From an uncultured Burkholderiales bacterium (GTDB lineage Bacteria > Pseudomonadota > Gammaproteobacteria > Burkholderiales > Burkholderiaceae_C), in NCBI GenBank assembly GCA_903830725.1, contig CAIKVH010000068.1, positions 1 through 41,570 on the forward strand: DNA of 41,570 nt. The letters run 5' to 3'. The position numbers and the translations under genes are program-made. Position 1 is the first letter of the stretch. Every line of letters begins with the position of its first letter. Under the pieces are notes generated by a model, which was not told where the DNA came from, did no database searches, and worked only from the letters and a program-made list of their open reading frames with translations. Shown here piece by piece: positions 1 to 8,396 of this stretch.

Positions 1-220
<220 letters not shown>

Positions 221-237
<17 letters not shown>

Positions 238-445
238 CGGGCTTGCAGTCCCCGCAAACAAACATGGGTTGTCCTAACAGCTTTTTGAAAGACCCCGTAG
301 CTCTTGGCTTATGCACCCCACATTTAAAACAGCTCATTGTGCCCATGGCAAAGGTTCTTCCGCTAAAGGGTGAGCCCGCTACTTTGGATTTATAACGGAG
401 CCCGTCTTCTTTAATCGCTGTGGTGGAGTCTCTAGATTTAGTCAT
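221..445 (-). CDS. Small CxxC/CxxC putative zinc-binding protein, 74 aa
   Basis: The protein carries two CxxC pairs, C39/C42 (SCFKCG) and C64/C67 (VCGDC), spaced as in a small zinc ribbon, with basic residues between them and a basic N-terminus. From memory, similar small proteins of unknown function occur in Burkholderiales, but I cannot confirm this here. I chose the ATG at 445; the frame continues to a TTG at 472, and neither has a clear Shine-Dalgarno sequence. The paired Cys pattern supports a real gene. Its role could be nucleic-acid or protein binding. It overlaps the end of the polyglutamine frame by 17 bases. Confidence 0.55.
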
Positions 446-653
446 TTTCTGAAAAACAATAATTTGAGTCAATCGGAGGCAGGGGGTTCTGCAATATCAA
501 TCAGTACTCGCGCCACGGCATAAGGGCATGTCCCTGGGAAAGTCTAAGGGAATATTATAAATCGTATTGATATTTTTTAAAAGCCCTAAACACGTCTAAT
601 CCTGTATAAATTCGATTAGTTTTGAGCCTGGTTTACCCCAGTGGTGACAGGAT

Positions 654-851
654 TTACTTCTTTTTTGTTTGGGATTCGCTTTGAATTTCGTCTTTGAAAA
701 TTAAGCTGGATCGTTGAGTCGCAAAAGCGGTATTTTCCTGTTTGTGGATTTCTCGTAGGGCCTGAAGTTGTTCGTGCACCTTTTGAATTTCTGCGACTTC
801 AGCCTGTCTTTGATCAACCCGTTCCTTGAGGTTTTCTTTTTTGTTTGACAT
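654..851 (-). CDS. Small charged helical (coiled-coil-like) protein, 65 aa
   Basis: The sequence is dominated by Glu, Gln, Lys and Arg with regularly spaced Leu, Val and Ile over residues 7-40 (for example ERVDQRQAEVAEIQKVHEQL), so a single long amphipathic helix or coiled coil is likely. It has no Cys, no signal peptide and no membrane segment, and ends in KKK. A plausible Shine-Dalgarno (AGGAA) lies about 6 bases before the ATG. I recognise no family. It stands alone in an AT-rich region, and codes for something only if the composition and ribosome binding site are not coincidence. Confidence 0.5.
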   Translation of the reverse strand: MSNKKENLKERVDQRQAEVAEIQKVHEQLQALREIHKQENTAFATQRSSLIFKDEIQSESQTKKK

Positions 852-1177
852 TGAAGTTCCTAATGTTCGATATGTTTGAAAATAGACAGGCGCTTCGCAT
901 TAAATAACTTAAAGTGCGCAGCCCCATTTTAGATCCTTGTCAGTACGCTGGATTACGCACAACTCACCGTCCACTGAAGTTAATGGATTGTCTGATCAAT
1001 AAATGATGTTTTTATTTGAGTGGGAACTAAAGTATTCTTAACGGAAAGATGAACTAAATAACTAGTTAATGTGAGAAAACCTAAGATACCCTTTGTAAAG
1101 AGGGGGAATTGAAGTTTATTTATAGATTTTCGGGGGGTCAGCCGGGCATGTATTGTTTCATTTTTGGTAATTATTTT

Positions 1178-1218
1178 AGAGTTATTTAGTAAATATATTT
1201 AGCCATATTTATAACTCT
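1178..1218. other. AT-rich inverted repeat (two-part stem)
   Basis: AGAGTTAT (1178-1185) is perfectly complementary to ATAACTCT (1211-1218). Inside it AAATAT (1191-1196) pairs with ATATTT (1205-1210) around an 8-base loop, with a one-sided 5-base bulge at 1186-1190. In RNA this would be a 14-bp interrupted hairpin; in DNA it could be a binding dyad. No T-run follows on either side, so it is not a typical terminator. Confidence 0.6.
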
Positions 1219-1303
1219 TTGGTACTATATAAATGATGTCATCAGCAAATGCCAGGGGATTGATATATTACTTTGCAAAAAAACTGTAAGTTACTGCCAG
1301 TAC

Positions 1304-1332
1304 TTGAGAAATATTGTCTCAAAAGGTCTAAA
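1304..1332 (+). promoter_or_regulatory. Possible promoter overlapping a small inverted repeat
   Basis: TTGAGA (1304-1309) resembles a -35 box (5 of 6), followed by a 17-base spacer and TCTAAA (1327-1332), a weak -10 (4 of 6). TTGAGA also pairs with TCTCAA (1317-1322) around a 7-base loop, so a repressor dyad would sit over the -35. It lies about 100 bases upstream of the 104-aa gene. The match is weak and could be chance in AT-rich DNA. Confidence 0.25.
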
Positions 1333-1373
1333 CTAAAGACTCGATGAAGCAAAAATAGAGCAGATTTCCTCGG

Positions 1374-1390
1374 GGCTCAGCATATGAGCC
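1374..1390 (+). promoter_or_regulatory. Leader hairpin upstream of the 104-aa gene
   Basis: GGCTCA (1374-1379) and TGAGCC (1385-1390) form a perfect 6-bp stem with the 5-base loop GCATA. It lies about 45 bases before the GTG start of the next gene and is not followed by a T-run, so it would be a leader stem rather than a terminator. Confidence 0.45.
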
Positions 1391-1435
1391 AACAGGCAGG
1401 TACATTCAATTTTTTTGATATTGTGTGGAGGTTGT

Positions 1436-1750
1436 GTGAGTGATAACAAAACAAATACTGATTTAGACTTGAATTCCGATAGGTTTATTCAAGACACTAT
1501 TGAAGCGCTCAAAAAATTGGATAAAGATGAGCGCGAACACTATCAATTTCTCTCAAAGGCAGTGCTGAAATGCTATTTTGAGGAAAATAATCGTGCAGTA
1601 GTCACGATTAGCAAGGGAATTGGTCAGACTTTTACCCTGATATCTGTGAATGCAGATGACTACCAAACCAACCGGATTTTGTCAGACACTCATGATGCGG
1701 TCGGCTTTGGCAGTGTTGCCCCAGCAGATAGACCACATTTATTAAATTAA
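1436..1750 (+). CDS. Unknown acidic small protein, 104 aa
   Basis: I recognise no family. The N-terminal half is predicted helical and charged (residues about 15-50, IEALKKLDKDEREHYQFL), followed by a beta-like stretch (RAVVTISKGIGQTFTLISV) and a Gly/Pro-containing tail. There is no signal peptide or membrane segment, and a single Cys. The frame opens at a TTG at 1415, but I chose GTG at 1436 because GGAGG (1427-1431) lies 4 bases before it. The gene is convergent with the BPSS1780-type gene, 44 bases away. The strong ribosome binding site and long open frame support a real gene. Confidence 0.6.
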   Translation: MSDNKTNTDLDLNSDRFIQDTIEALKKLDKDEREHYQFLSKAVLKCYFEENNRAVVTISKGIGQTFTLISVNADDYQTNRILSDTHDAVGFGSVAPADRPHLLN

Positions 1751-1794
1751 AACCCAATTCGTAGAGAACAAGTGTTTTGAGTTGGACAATTTGC

Positions 1795-2571
1795 TTAGGC
1801 TAGAACGGGATCTTTGATAAAGCAATCTAAAAAAGTGAAGTAGCTTGACGAGAAAAACATCGCTGCTAAGAGCAACAGTACGGGTAGCAAAACAAAGGAA
1901 ATCCATTCATCGCCGTCGATCAACAAAGTCATCATTGCAAGAGTGGCCGCAACGCTGATGAATATGGCGACCCAGGTGAGCCCGTACATTAAAAATGCTC
2001 TCCAATTCGACCAACACGCTACGAAGCTAAAAAACAAACTTTTAAGGGCTGGCTCACCGTGCCAATGTATCAATGCGGGGGCATGCCAAAACATGGCAGA
2101 TAGTGGCAAATAAAGAGCAGTGGAGACCCACATCGCATTTTGAAATCCACTTGAATTAAGTGTTTCTGCTGAAAAAGTGCCTCCATTCAAATACAGATTA
2201 GCAAAAGACCCGCCATCATACAGGGCAGAAATCCCTAAGATTGCAAAAAAGCTAACCGCATAAAGCAATCCCAAAATAAGCATCGATTTACGCCTTTGTC
2301 CGTTTTCTCTTAATCCAATAATTAGAACGGATGGCATAGGAAAATGATCTAAGTTGGCCTCGCGCGCAGCAGCCATCAGGCCTAAAGTAGCTGCGGGTAA
2401 AAGGAGTAGGGCCAAAAAGTTACCTACATAGGGGACCACAGACAGCACAGATAAAAGCGCCATGAACATAAAAAAAAGTCCGCTTAAGGCAAGGGGCTGT
2501 CGCCAAAAGGTTCTAATTCCCAGGCGAACCCAGTGAATACCAGTAAGTGCTGGGACAACATTTAATTTCAT
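1795..2571 (-). CDS. BPSS1780-family inner-membrane protein, 258 aa
   Basis: This is a polytopic inner-membrane protein with about six hydrophobic segments (roughly residues 25-60, 62-80, 95-115, 145-160, 190-212 and 225-250). The N-terminus (VPALTGIHWVRLGIRTFWRQPLALSGL) is what I recognise from the BPSS1780 family, which is found mainly in Burkholderiales and has no assigned function. It lies 17 bases after thrB on the same strand and is probably cotranscribed with it. The ATG has no Shine-Dalgarno; the 17 bases before it are almost pure pyrimidine. Family assignment is good, function unknown. Confidence 0.8.
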   Translation of the reverse strand: MKLNVVPALTGIHWVRLGIRTFWRQPLALSGLFFMFMALLSVLSVVPYVGNFLALLLLPAATLGLMAAAREANLDHFPMPSVLIIGLRENGQRRKSMLILGLLYAVSFFAILGISALYDGGSFANLYLNGGTFSAETLNSSGFQNAMWVSTALYLPLSAMFWHAPALIHWHGEPALKSLFFSFVACWSNWRAFLMYGLTWVAIFISVAATLAMMTLLIDGDEWISFVLLPVLLLLAAMFFSSSYFTFLDCFIKDPVLA

Positions 2572-2588
2572 AGAAAAAAGAGAAGAGA

Positions 2589-3542
2589 TTAATGAATGTG
2601 CAAGGGACTGTTAACCCGTTGATGAAGAACGCGCTCAAAGTGCTTGGGGTCGTGGGGTTGGAGGAGCGAGGCTTTGCGGGGGAGATGGAAATCCCAGATT
2701 CTTGAGAGCCAAAATCTAAATGCAGCTGCGCGTAGCATAGCATTTAATAGTGTGCGTTCACAGTGTTCAAGAGGTCTTATGGATTGATAAGCCTCTAAAA
2801 AAGTATTAAGTAGTTCTTTGTTCCATGCACCAGTTTCTAAATCGATGCACCAATCGTTTAAGCAAACAGATAAATCAAAGAGCCAAGTGTCTACGCCTGC
2901 AAAATAGAAATCAAAAAATCCCGACAACTCTTCCCCATCAAACATGACGTTGTCCCTAAAGAGGTCTGCATGGATGGGGCCCCTGGGGAGTGCTGTGTAA
3001 CTGGACTGAGAGGCAACATGATTTTGAAACGCCAATTCACTTAGGATGAAATCAGATTGGTTTTGATTTAAATAGGGCAACACTTGAGGGACAGTATCGT
3101 TCCACCAGGGCAGTCCGCGTAAGTTGGGTTGCTCCAAGCGAAAATCCTTTCCAGCCAAATGCATCCTGGCAAGCATTGCTCCGACCATTTCACAGTTTTT
3201 AGCGTTCGGAGTCAGCTCACTTTGACCCAGGAGTCTGGTCACGACAGCGGTGGGTTTATCGTTGAGGGTGAAAACAATTTCACCGCTTTGACTGGTTAGA
3301 GGCTCGGGTACAGCGATTCCCTTTTGGGCCAAATGTTTCATCAAATGTAGATAAAACGGTAGTTGCTCATTGCTCAAACGCTCAAACAGAGTCAGAACGA
3401 ACTCACCCTTGGTGGTGTTGAGGAAGTAATTGGTATTTTCTATGCCCCCTTTGATCGCACTGAGAGCTTTGAGTTCACCCAACTCTAGTGTCTCTAGCAA
3501 GGGTTGGGTCTGTGACTCTGAAACTTGAGTATAAACGGCCAT
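2589..3542 (-). CDS. thrB: Homoserine kinase, type II (aminoglycoside-phosphotransferase fold)
   Basis: The enzyme phosphorylates L-homoserine with ATP to O-phosphohomoserine, the penultimate step to threonine, in the cytoplasm. At 317 aa it has the length of the ThrB form used by pseudomonads and Burkholderiales, which has the aminoglycoside-phosphotransferase/choline-kinase fold and is unrelated to the GHMP-type ThrB of E. coli. The catalytic loop is GPIHADLFRDN (H191, D193, N198) and the metal-binding Asp is in GFFDFYFAG (D211). The nucleotide-binding N-lobe contains the IKGGIENTNYF segment near residue 30. It is divergent from polA and upstream of the BPSS1780-type gene. Its ATG follows a pyrimidine-rich stretch (GCTCCTACCTA) instead of a Shine-Dalgarno. 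Confidence 0.93.
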   Translation of the reverse strand: MAVYTQVSESQTQPLLETLELGELKALSAIKGGIENTNYFLNTTKGEFVLTLFERLSNEQLPFYLHLMKHLAQKGIAVPEPLTSQSGEIVFTLNDKPTAVVTRLLGQSELTPNAKNCEMVGAMLARMHLAGKDFRLEQPNLRGLPWWNDTVPQVLPYLNQNQSDFILSELAFQNHVASQSSYTALPRGPIHADLFRDNVMFDGEELSGFFDFYFAGVDTWLFDLSVCLNDWCIDLETGAWNKELLNTFLEAYQSIRPLEHCERTLLNAMLRAAAFRFWLSRIWDFHLPRKASLLQPHDPKHFERVLHQRVNSPLHIH

Positions 3543-3725
3543 TAGGTAGGAGCAAATAAGAACATATTGGAGCGCAACTCAAATTCCCTTGCACTGCTAG
3601 GTTCTCATTGTAGGCGCCCTTTTGCGGGTATGGGCGTTTGAGTGGCTTTGAAACTCTCGAAAACACGAGTTAAGTTATGTTCAAGGCTCTGTTGGAAGAT
3701 GCTTTTAGCGGGCACAATACACTTT

Positions 3726-6548
3726 ATGAGCGAAAAACAGACCCTTCTTCTGGTTGACGGATCCAGTTACTTGTACCGTGCCTTTCACGCGATGCCCGAT
3801 CTGCGGGTGAATCCTGCCGATCCTACTAGCCCTGCTACGGGGGCTATTAGGGGGATGATCAATATGCTGACAAGCCTTAAAAAAGAGGTAAGCGCGCAGT
3901 ACGCAGTTTGTGTATTTGATGCGCCGGGACCGACATTTAGGGACAACATCTATTCGCAGTACAAGGCCAACAGGTCCCCAATGCCGCCCGACCTGAGAAC
4001 ACAGATAGAGCCGATTCATGAAGTGGTGAAACTGATGGGGTGGCAAATCTTAACTGTACCTGGTGTTGAGGCAGATGACGTCATTGGCACGCTTGCGCAT
4101 TATGCAGATCAAAAAGGGATTGAGACCATCATCTCAAGCGGGGATAAGGATTTAAGCCAACTTGTCAATGAAAATATTTGGGTGATGGATACGATGGGGG
4201 CCAAGAAAAGAGATATCGCAGGAGTGACCCAAGAGTTTGGCGTCCCCCCCTCATTGATGTTGGATTATCAGACTCTAGTGGGGGACACTGTAGACAATGT
4301 GCCTGGTGTGGAGAAGGTGGGTCCTAAAACCGCTGTGAAATGGCTTTTAGAGTACGGTAATTTAGAAAACGTTATAAAGGCTGCTCCAAACATCAAGGGC
4401 GTAGTTGGAGAGAATTTACGAAAAGCGTTAGATTGGCTACCTGTTGGGCGGGAGTTGTTAACCATTAGAACGGATTGTGATTTGGCTGAGTATCTGAGCG
4501 GGTTGCCCGAGTTTGAACAAATCAAAATGGGTGAACCCGACACCAAGGGCTTGCTAGAGTTTTATAAAGCATTTGGGTTTAAGGGCTTGGTTAAGAGTCT
4601 TGAATTAGCAGAAGAGGGGGGTTGGGATCAGACGACTCAAGGGGCGAAGCGTTCCAAGTCTAAATTGGCCCCTGAGCATGGGACCGATTTCAGTGCTGAG
4701 CACGCCCACCATCATCACCATCACCCTAAGAGCGCACTCACTGGCCCACCCGAGTACGAGACTATTACAGAGTGGTCGCAGCTTGATCGTTGGCTTGAGA
4801 AGTTAAAGAATGCTGAGTGGACGGCGTTAGATACAGAGACCACGTCCTTGGTAGATATGCAGGCAAAAATAGTTGGCATTAGCTTTAGTGTGAAGGTCGG
4901 CGAATCAGCCTACATTCCCCTCACGCACGACTACCCAGGGGCGCCAGATCAGCTACCCCTGGAGCAGGTTTTGGAGAGATTAAGGGAGTGGTTAGAAAAC
5001 CCGCTAGCGCTGAAGGTCGGACAGCACATTAAATACGACAGACACGTGTTTGCCAATCACGGCCTACATGTTCGGGGTTATGTGCATGACACGATGCTTC
5101 AAAGTTACGTGCTAGAGGTGCATCGTCCCCACAGCTTGGCAAGTCTTGCTGAACGCCATACGGGTAGGACGGGCATTAGTTACGAGTCCCTTTGCGGTAA
5201 GGGCGCTCATGAGATTACTTTTAATCAAGTCGACATTGCCCAGGCATCGACGTATGCCTGCGAGGATACGGACCAAACACTGGATGTCCATTTATGTCTT
5301 TGGCCTAGGATTGAGAGCGATGAGAAGCTTAATTTCATTTATCAATTAGAAATACAAAGTAGTGAAGCTTTGTTTAGGATTGAGCGCAACGGGGTCTTGA
5401 TTGATGCCCCAACGCTTGCCAAACAAAGCCAACAACTCGGGGAGCGCATTGGGGAGTTGGAGCGCGAGGCCTATGAGCTTGCAGACCAACCTTTTAACCT
5501 TGGATCTCCAAAACAAATTGCTGAAATATTTTTTGATAAATTAGGGCTTCCCGTTATCAAAAAAACGCCCAAGGGTGCTCCAAGCACGGATGAGGAGGTA
5601 CTTGAGAAATTGGCGGAAGATTACCCCTTGCCCGCCAAAATTCTCGAGCACCGTGGCATCTCAAAGCTTAAAAGCACCTACACCGACAAGTTGGCTCAAA
5701 TGGCACACCCGAGTACGGGCAGAGTGCACACCCATTACGCGCAGGCCGTAGCCGTTACAGGAAGACTCTCGAGCAACGATCCTAATTTACAAAATATTCC
5801 CATTCGCACCCCCGAGGGACGGCGGGTGCGAGAGGCCTTTGTTGCTCCAACCGGTAGTCTTATAGCAAGCGCAGACTATAGCCAAATTGAACTTCGAATC
5901 ATGGCCCATCTAAGTAATGATGAGGCGCTCCTTAAGGCCTTTCATGAAGGGCTTGATGTGCATAAGGCGACTGCAGCCGAGATTTTCGGTCTAGCTCCTG
6001 AGGAGGTAAGCTCTGAGCAACGGCGTTATGCCAAGGTTATCAATTTTGGATTGATCTACGGCATGAGTGCATTTGGTCTTGCTAAAGCATTGGGCATTGA
6101 TAACACGGCAGCGAAGAACTACATTAACCGATATTTTCAAAGATTTTCGGGTGTCAAAGAATACATGGATGAGACTCGTGCAATGGCCAAGCAAATGGGT
6201 TATGTGCAAACAGTTTTTGGAAGACGTTTGTATCTGCCAGAGATCAACTCGCCCAATGGACCAAGGCGAGGAGGCGCTGAGCGGGCAGCGATCAATGCGC
6301 CTATGCAAGGCACAGCAGCGGATTTGATCAAGATGAGTATGGTGAGTGTTCAAAACGCTTTGGATCAGGAGTCAAAGCAAACCAAAATGATCATGCAAGT
6401 CCACGATGAATTGGTGTTTGAGGTTCCACTGGGTGAGATCGATTGGTTGAAGGAGGCTATACCCCGTTTAATGGCAAGTGTGGCAACTTTAAAAGTTCCC
6501 TTGCTCGCAGAACTCGGGGTGGGTCCGAATTGGGACAAGGCACATTGA
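3726..6548 (+). CDS. polA: DNA polymerase I
   Basis: This enzyme fills gaps and removes RNA primers in lagging-strand synthesis and excision repair. The 940-aa protein has all three domains. The 5' nuclease is at about 1-300 (LLLVDGSSYLYRAFHA; EADDVIGTLA). The 3'-5' exonuclease is at about 345-535, with an intact D369-T-E371. The polymerase has motif A (ADYSQIELR, D717), motif B (RRYAKVINFGLIYG) and motif C (VHDELVFE, D894/E895). I start at ATG 3726 because homologues begin right before LLLVDGSSYLYRA; the open frame extends to 3642 with an unlikely Cys/Trp-rich sequence. No clear Shine-Dalgarno is visible. Residues 326-333 in the linker between nuclease domains are H-A then six His, which is not a family feature. 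Confidence 0.98.
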   Translation: MSEKQTLLLVDGSSYLYRAFHAMPDLRVNPADPTSPATGAIRGMINMLTSLKKEVSAQYAVCVFDAPGPTFRDNIYSQYKANRSPMPPDLRTQIEPIHEVVKLMGWQILTVPGVEADDVIGTLAHYADQKGIETIISSGDKDLSQLVNENIWVMDTMGAKKRDIAGVTQEFGVPPSLMLDYQTLVGDTVDNVPGVEKVGPKTAVKWLLEYGNLENVIKAAPNIKGVVGENLRKALDWLPVGRELLTIRTDCDLAEYLSGLPEFEQIKMGEPDTKGLLEFYKAFGFKGLVKSLELAEEGGWDQTTQGAKRSKSKLAPEHGTDFSAEHAHHHHHHPKSALTGPPEYETITEWSQLDRWLEKLKNAEWTALDTETTSLVDMQAKIVGISFSVKVGESAYIPLTHDYPGAPDQLPLEQVLERLREWLENPLALKVGQHIKYDRHVFANHGLHVRGYVHDTMLQSYVLEVHRPHSLASLAERHTGRTGISYESLCGKGAHEITFNQVDIAQASTYACEDTDQTLDVHLCLWPRIESDEKLNFIYQLEIQSSEALFRIERNGVLIDAPTLAKQSQQLGERIGELEREAYELADQPFNLGSPKQIAEIFFDKLGLPVIKKTPKGAPSTDEEVLEKLAEDYPLPAKILEHRGISKLKSTYTDKLAQMAHPSTGRVHTHYAQAVAVTGRLSSNDPNLQNIPIRTPEGRRVREAFVAPTGSLIASADYSQIELRIMAHLSNDEALLKAFHEGLDVHKATAAEIFGLAPEEVSSEQRRYAKVINFGLIYGMSAFGLAKALGIDNTAAKNYINRYFQRFSGVKEYMDETRAMAKQMGYVQTVFGRRLYLPEINSPNGPRRGGAERAAINAPMQGTAADLIKMSMVSVQNALDQESKQTKMIMQVHDELVFEVPLGEIDWLKEAIPRLMASVATLKVPLLAELGVGPNWDKAH

Positions 6549-6595
6549 AATAAACTTTTAATAAAACTTTTTAATCATTTTTAAATAAACGTCAA

Positions 6596-7498
6596 ATGAA
6601 ATCAAAGGATCCCCTGGTTCAATCCCCTCTTGGGCCCTGCACGGGTACAACGCGCAGGCAAGCTCTAGGCGTGGTGGGGTACACGTTACTTGGCGGCGCA
6701 TCCAGCGCTCACAGCGCCATCAAAACCCCTTTTGATGGACTCCAAAGTGGGGAGGTAATGGTGAATGTTGATGGATTCTCTTTACCCGTTTACTGCAGTG
6801 CTCCAAAAGATGCAAGCGGTGCGGTGCCCAAAGGGCTTGCGGTAATGCTTGTCATATCAGAGATATTTGGGGTACACGAGTACATTGCGGATGTGACGCG
6901 AAGATTTGCAAAGGCTGGTTATTTAGCGATTGCTCCAGAACTCTTTATTCGACAAGGCGACCCCCAAGCTTATTCGGATATGCAGAGTTTGATGAAAGAA
7001 GTGGTTTATAGAGTGCCTGATGCCCAGGTGATGCATGACCTTGACGCGTGTGTCGAGTGGGCACATAGCCAAGGTGCAGATACCAAGCGCCTTGGAATCA
7101 ACGGATTTTGTTGGGGCGGGCGGATTTCTTGGCTGTACGCTGAGACGAACCCGCGGGTGAGGGCCGGGGTTGCTTGGTACGGTAGACTTAAAGGCGAACA
7201 TACCCCGGCGCAGCCCCTTCACCCAATTGAGCGTGTTAGAGAACTTAAGGCGCCTATGCTTGGTTTATACGGCGCAACTGATACATCAATTAGTAAGGCA
7301 AACGTTGATGAGATGTCAGACGCACTTCGCACCGCCGGGGACCTAGGCGTGCTGGCCGCTAAGAGATCGCAAATGAAACTCTATCCAAACGTGGGTCATG
7401 CTTTTCACGCCGACTACAGACCCTCTTATAACCAAGAGGCCGCAGAGGACGGGTGGAAATTAGCTCTTAATTGGTTTGAACAAAATGGACTTAAGTAA
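6596..7498 (+). CDS. Dienelactone-hydrolase-family protein with Tat-like signal, 300 aa
   Basis: The protein is an alpha/beta hydrolase of the dienelactone hydrolase family. The Cys nucleophile elbow is GFCWGG (C172), with the acid in GATDT (D229), the base in VGHAF (H268) and the family's conserved Glu in SEIFGV (E89). The N-terminus has a twin-arginine-like signal (TTRRQALGVVG, R20-R21) and a hydrophobic run ending near SAHSA (about 37-41), so export to the periplasm is likely. Family members cleave cyclic lactones and other esters; the substrate here cannot be told. It lies 47 AT-rich bases after polA, and its stop abuts the next gene. No strong Shine-Dalgarno precedes the ATG. Confidence 0.88.
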   Translation: MKSKDPLVQSPLGPCTGTTRRQALGVVGYTLLGGASSAHSAIKTPFDGLQSGEVMVNVDGFSLPVYCSAPKDASGAVPKGLAVMLVISEIFGVHEYIADVTRRFAKAGYLAIAPELFIRQGDPQAYSDMQSLMKEVVYRVPDAQVMHDLDACVEWAHSQGADTKRLGINGFCWGGRISWLYAETNPRVRAGVAWYGRLKGEHTPAQPLHPIERVRELKAPMLGLYGATDTSISKANVDEMSDALRTAGDLGVLAAKRSQMKLYPNVGHAFHADYRPSYNQEAAEDGWKLALNWFEQNGLK

Positions 7499-8383
7499 GT
7501 GACGCCGATCATGACCACAGATGAACCTACTGCTTTGATCCTATCCGTTTTAATAGGCACAGTATTCTCCGGTGTTGGGAGCGTGTGGATGGCTTGGGTC
7601 TTTGTTCAGGCTGTGATGGCCAAATACACGCAGCATTTATTAAGTCTCGCAGCAGGCGCATTGTTGGCCACTGCTTTTTTGCACCTTCTGCCTGAGGCGT
7701 TTCAAGATGCGCAAAGTCCGCGCAGTCTCTTTGCAACTCTTTTGGTCGGGATATTGTTCTTTTTCTTACTTGATAAAGCGGAGCTTTGGCACCACGGGCA
7801 TGAGCACCATCACGCACAAGAGTCGGCTGAGGAGGGAGTTCAAAATCCACACTCTTGTCAGCATCTAATAGAGCCTTCACAGGCAACTATACACGCACAC
7901 ACCCACGCGCATCAAAATGCAAATCAAAACGCACATCCAATTAGTGGTGGTTGGGCCGTTTTATTTGGAGATAGTTTGCATTGCTTTGGTGATGGTGTGC
8001 TCGTTGCTGCTGCGTTCATGGCCAACTTTCACGTGGGTTTGGTGGCGAGTTTGGCTGTTTGGACCCATGAGGTTCCCCATCACATGGGGGACTTGGTGGT
8101 GTTGAGGTCCAGTTCTGCCAATCCCACAAGTGCAGTAATCAAACTGAGTATGGCCGGTGCCGTAACGGTCATAGGCGGACTCGTTGGCCTATTCCTGCTC
8201 AAAGGACATGAGGCTGCGCTACCATTTTTACTAGCGCTGGCGAGCAGTAGTTATATTTACGTGTCCCTAGCTGATCTGATTCCGCAGTTGCAAAAAAGAT
8301 TAAGTGCCAAAGAAACACTCGCTCAACTAATTTGGTTAGGAGCGGGGATGGCCTTAGTGGCTATTACTAGCCAAGTGGGCTGA
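7499..8383 (+). CDS. ZIP-family divalent metal transporter
   Basis: This inner-membrane protein of about eight segments probably moves Zn2+ or another divalent cation into the cytoplasm. The family signature is in the segment DSLHCFGDGVLVAAAF and the following WTHEVPHHMGDL, whose His, Glu and Asp line the metal path. The cytoplasmic loop at about residues 98-150 is very His-rich (HHGHEHHH; HAHTHAH), a likely metal-sensing or chelating loop. The GTG at 7499 begins directly after the TAA of the hydrolase gene. An in-frame ATG at 7511 is an alternative start giving 290 aa. Its end is 13 bases from the convergent fabF end. Confidence 0.9.
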   Translation: MTPIMTTDEPTALILSVLIGTVFSGVGSVWMAWVFVQAVMAKYTQHLLSLAAGALLATAFLHLLPEAFQDAQSPRSLFATLLVGILFFFLLDKAELWHHGHEHHHAQESAEEGVQNPHSCQHLIEPSQATIHAHTHAHQNANQNAHPISGGWAVLFGDSLHCFGDGVLVAAAFMANFHVGLVASLAVWTHEVPHHMGDLVVLRSSSANPTSAVIKLSMAGAVTVIGGLVGLFLLKGHEAALPFLLALASSSYIYVSLADLIPQLQKRLSAKETLAQLIWLGAGMALVAITSQVG

Positions 8384-8396
8384 ATCCAGTGGGCAA

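Larger units (their letters stand above)
852..1435. other. 584-base AT-rich stretch without a recognised gene
   Basis: No convincing reading frame is present on either strand. The stretch contains the upstream region of the 65-aa gene (left) and of the 104-aa gene (right), a 10-base palindrome TAACTAGTTA at 1059-1068, and three inverted repeats listed separately. It is markedly richer in A and T than the coding DNA around it. No tRNA or known small RNA could be recognised by eye. Confidence 0.7.
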
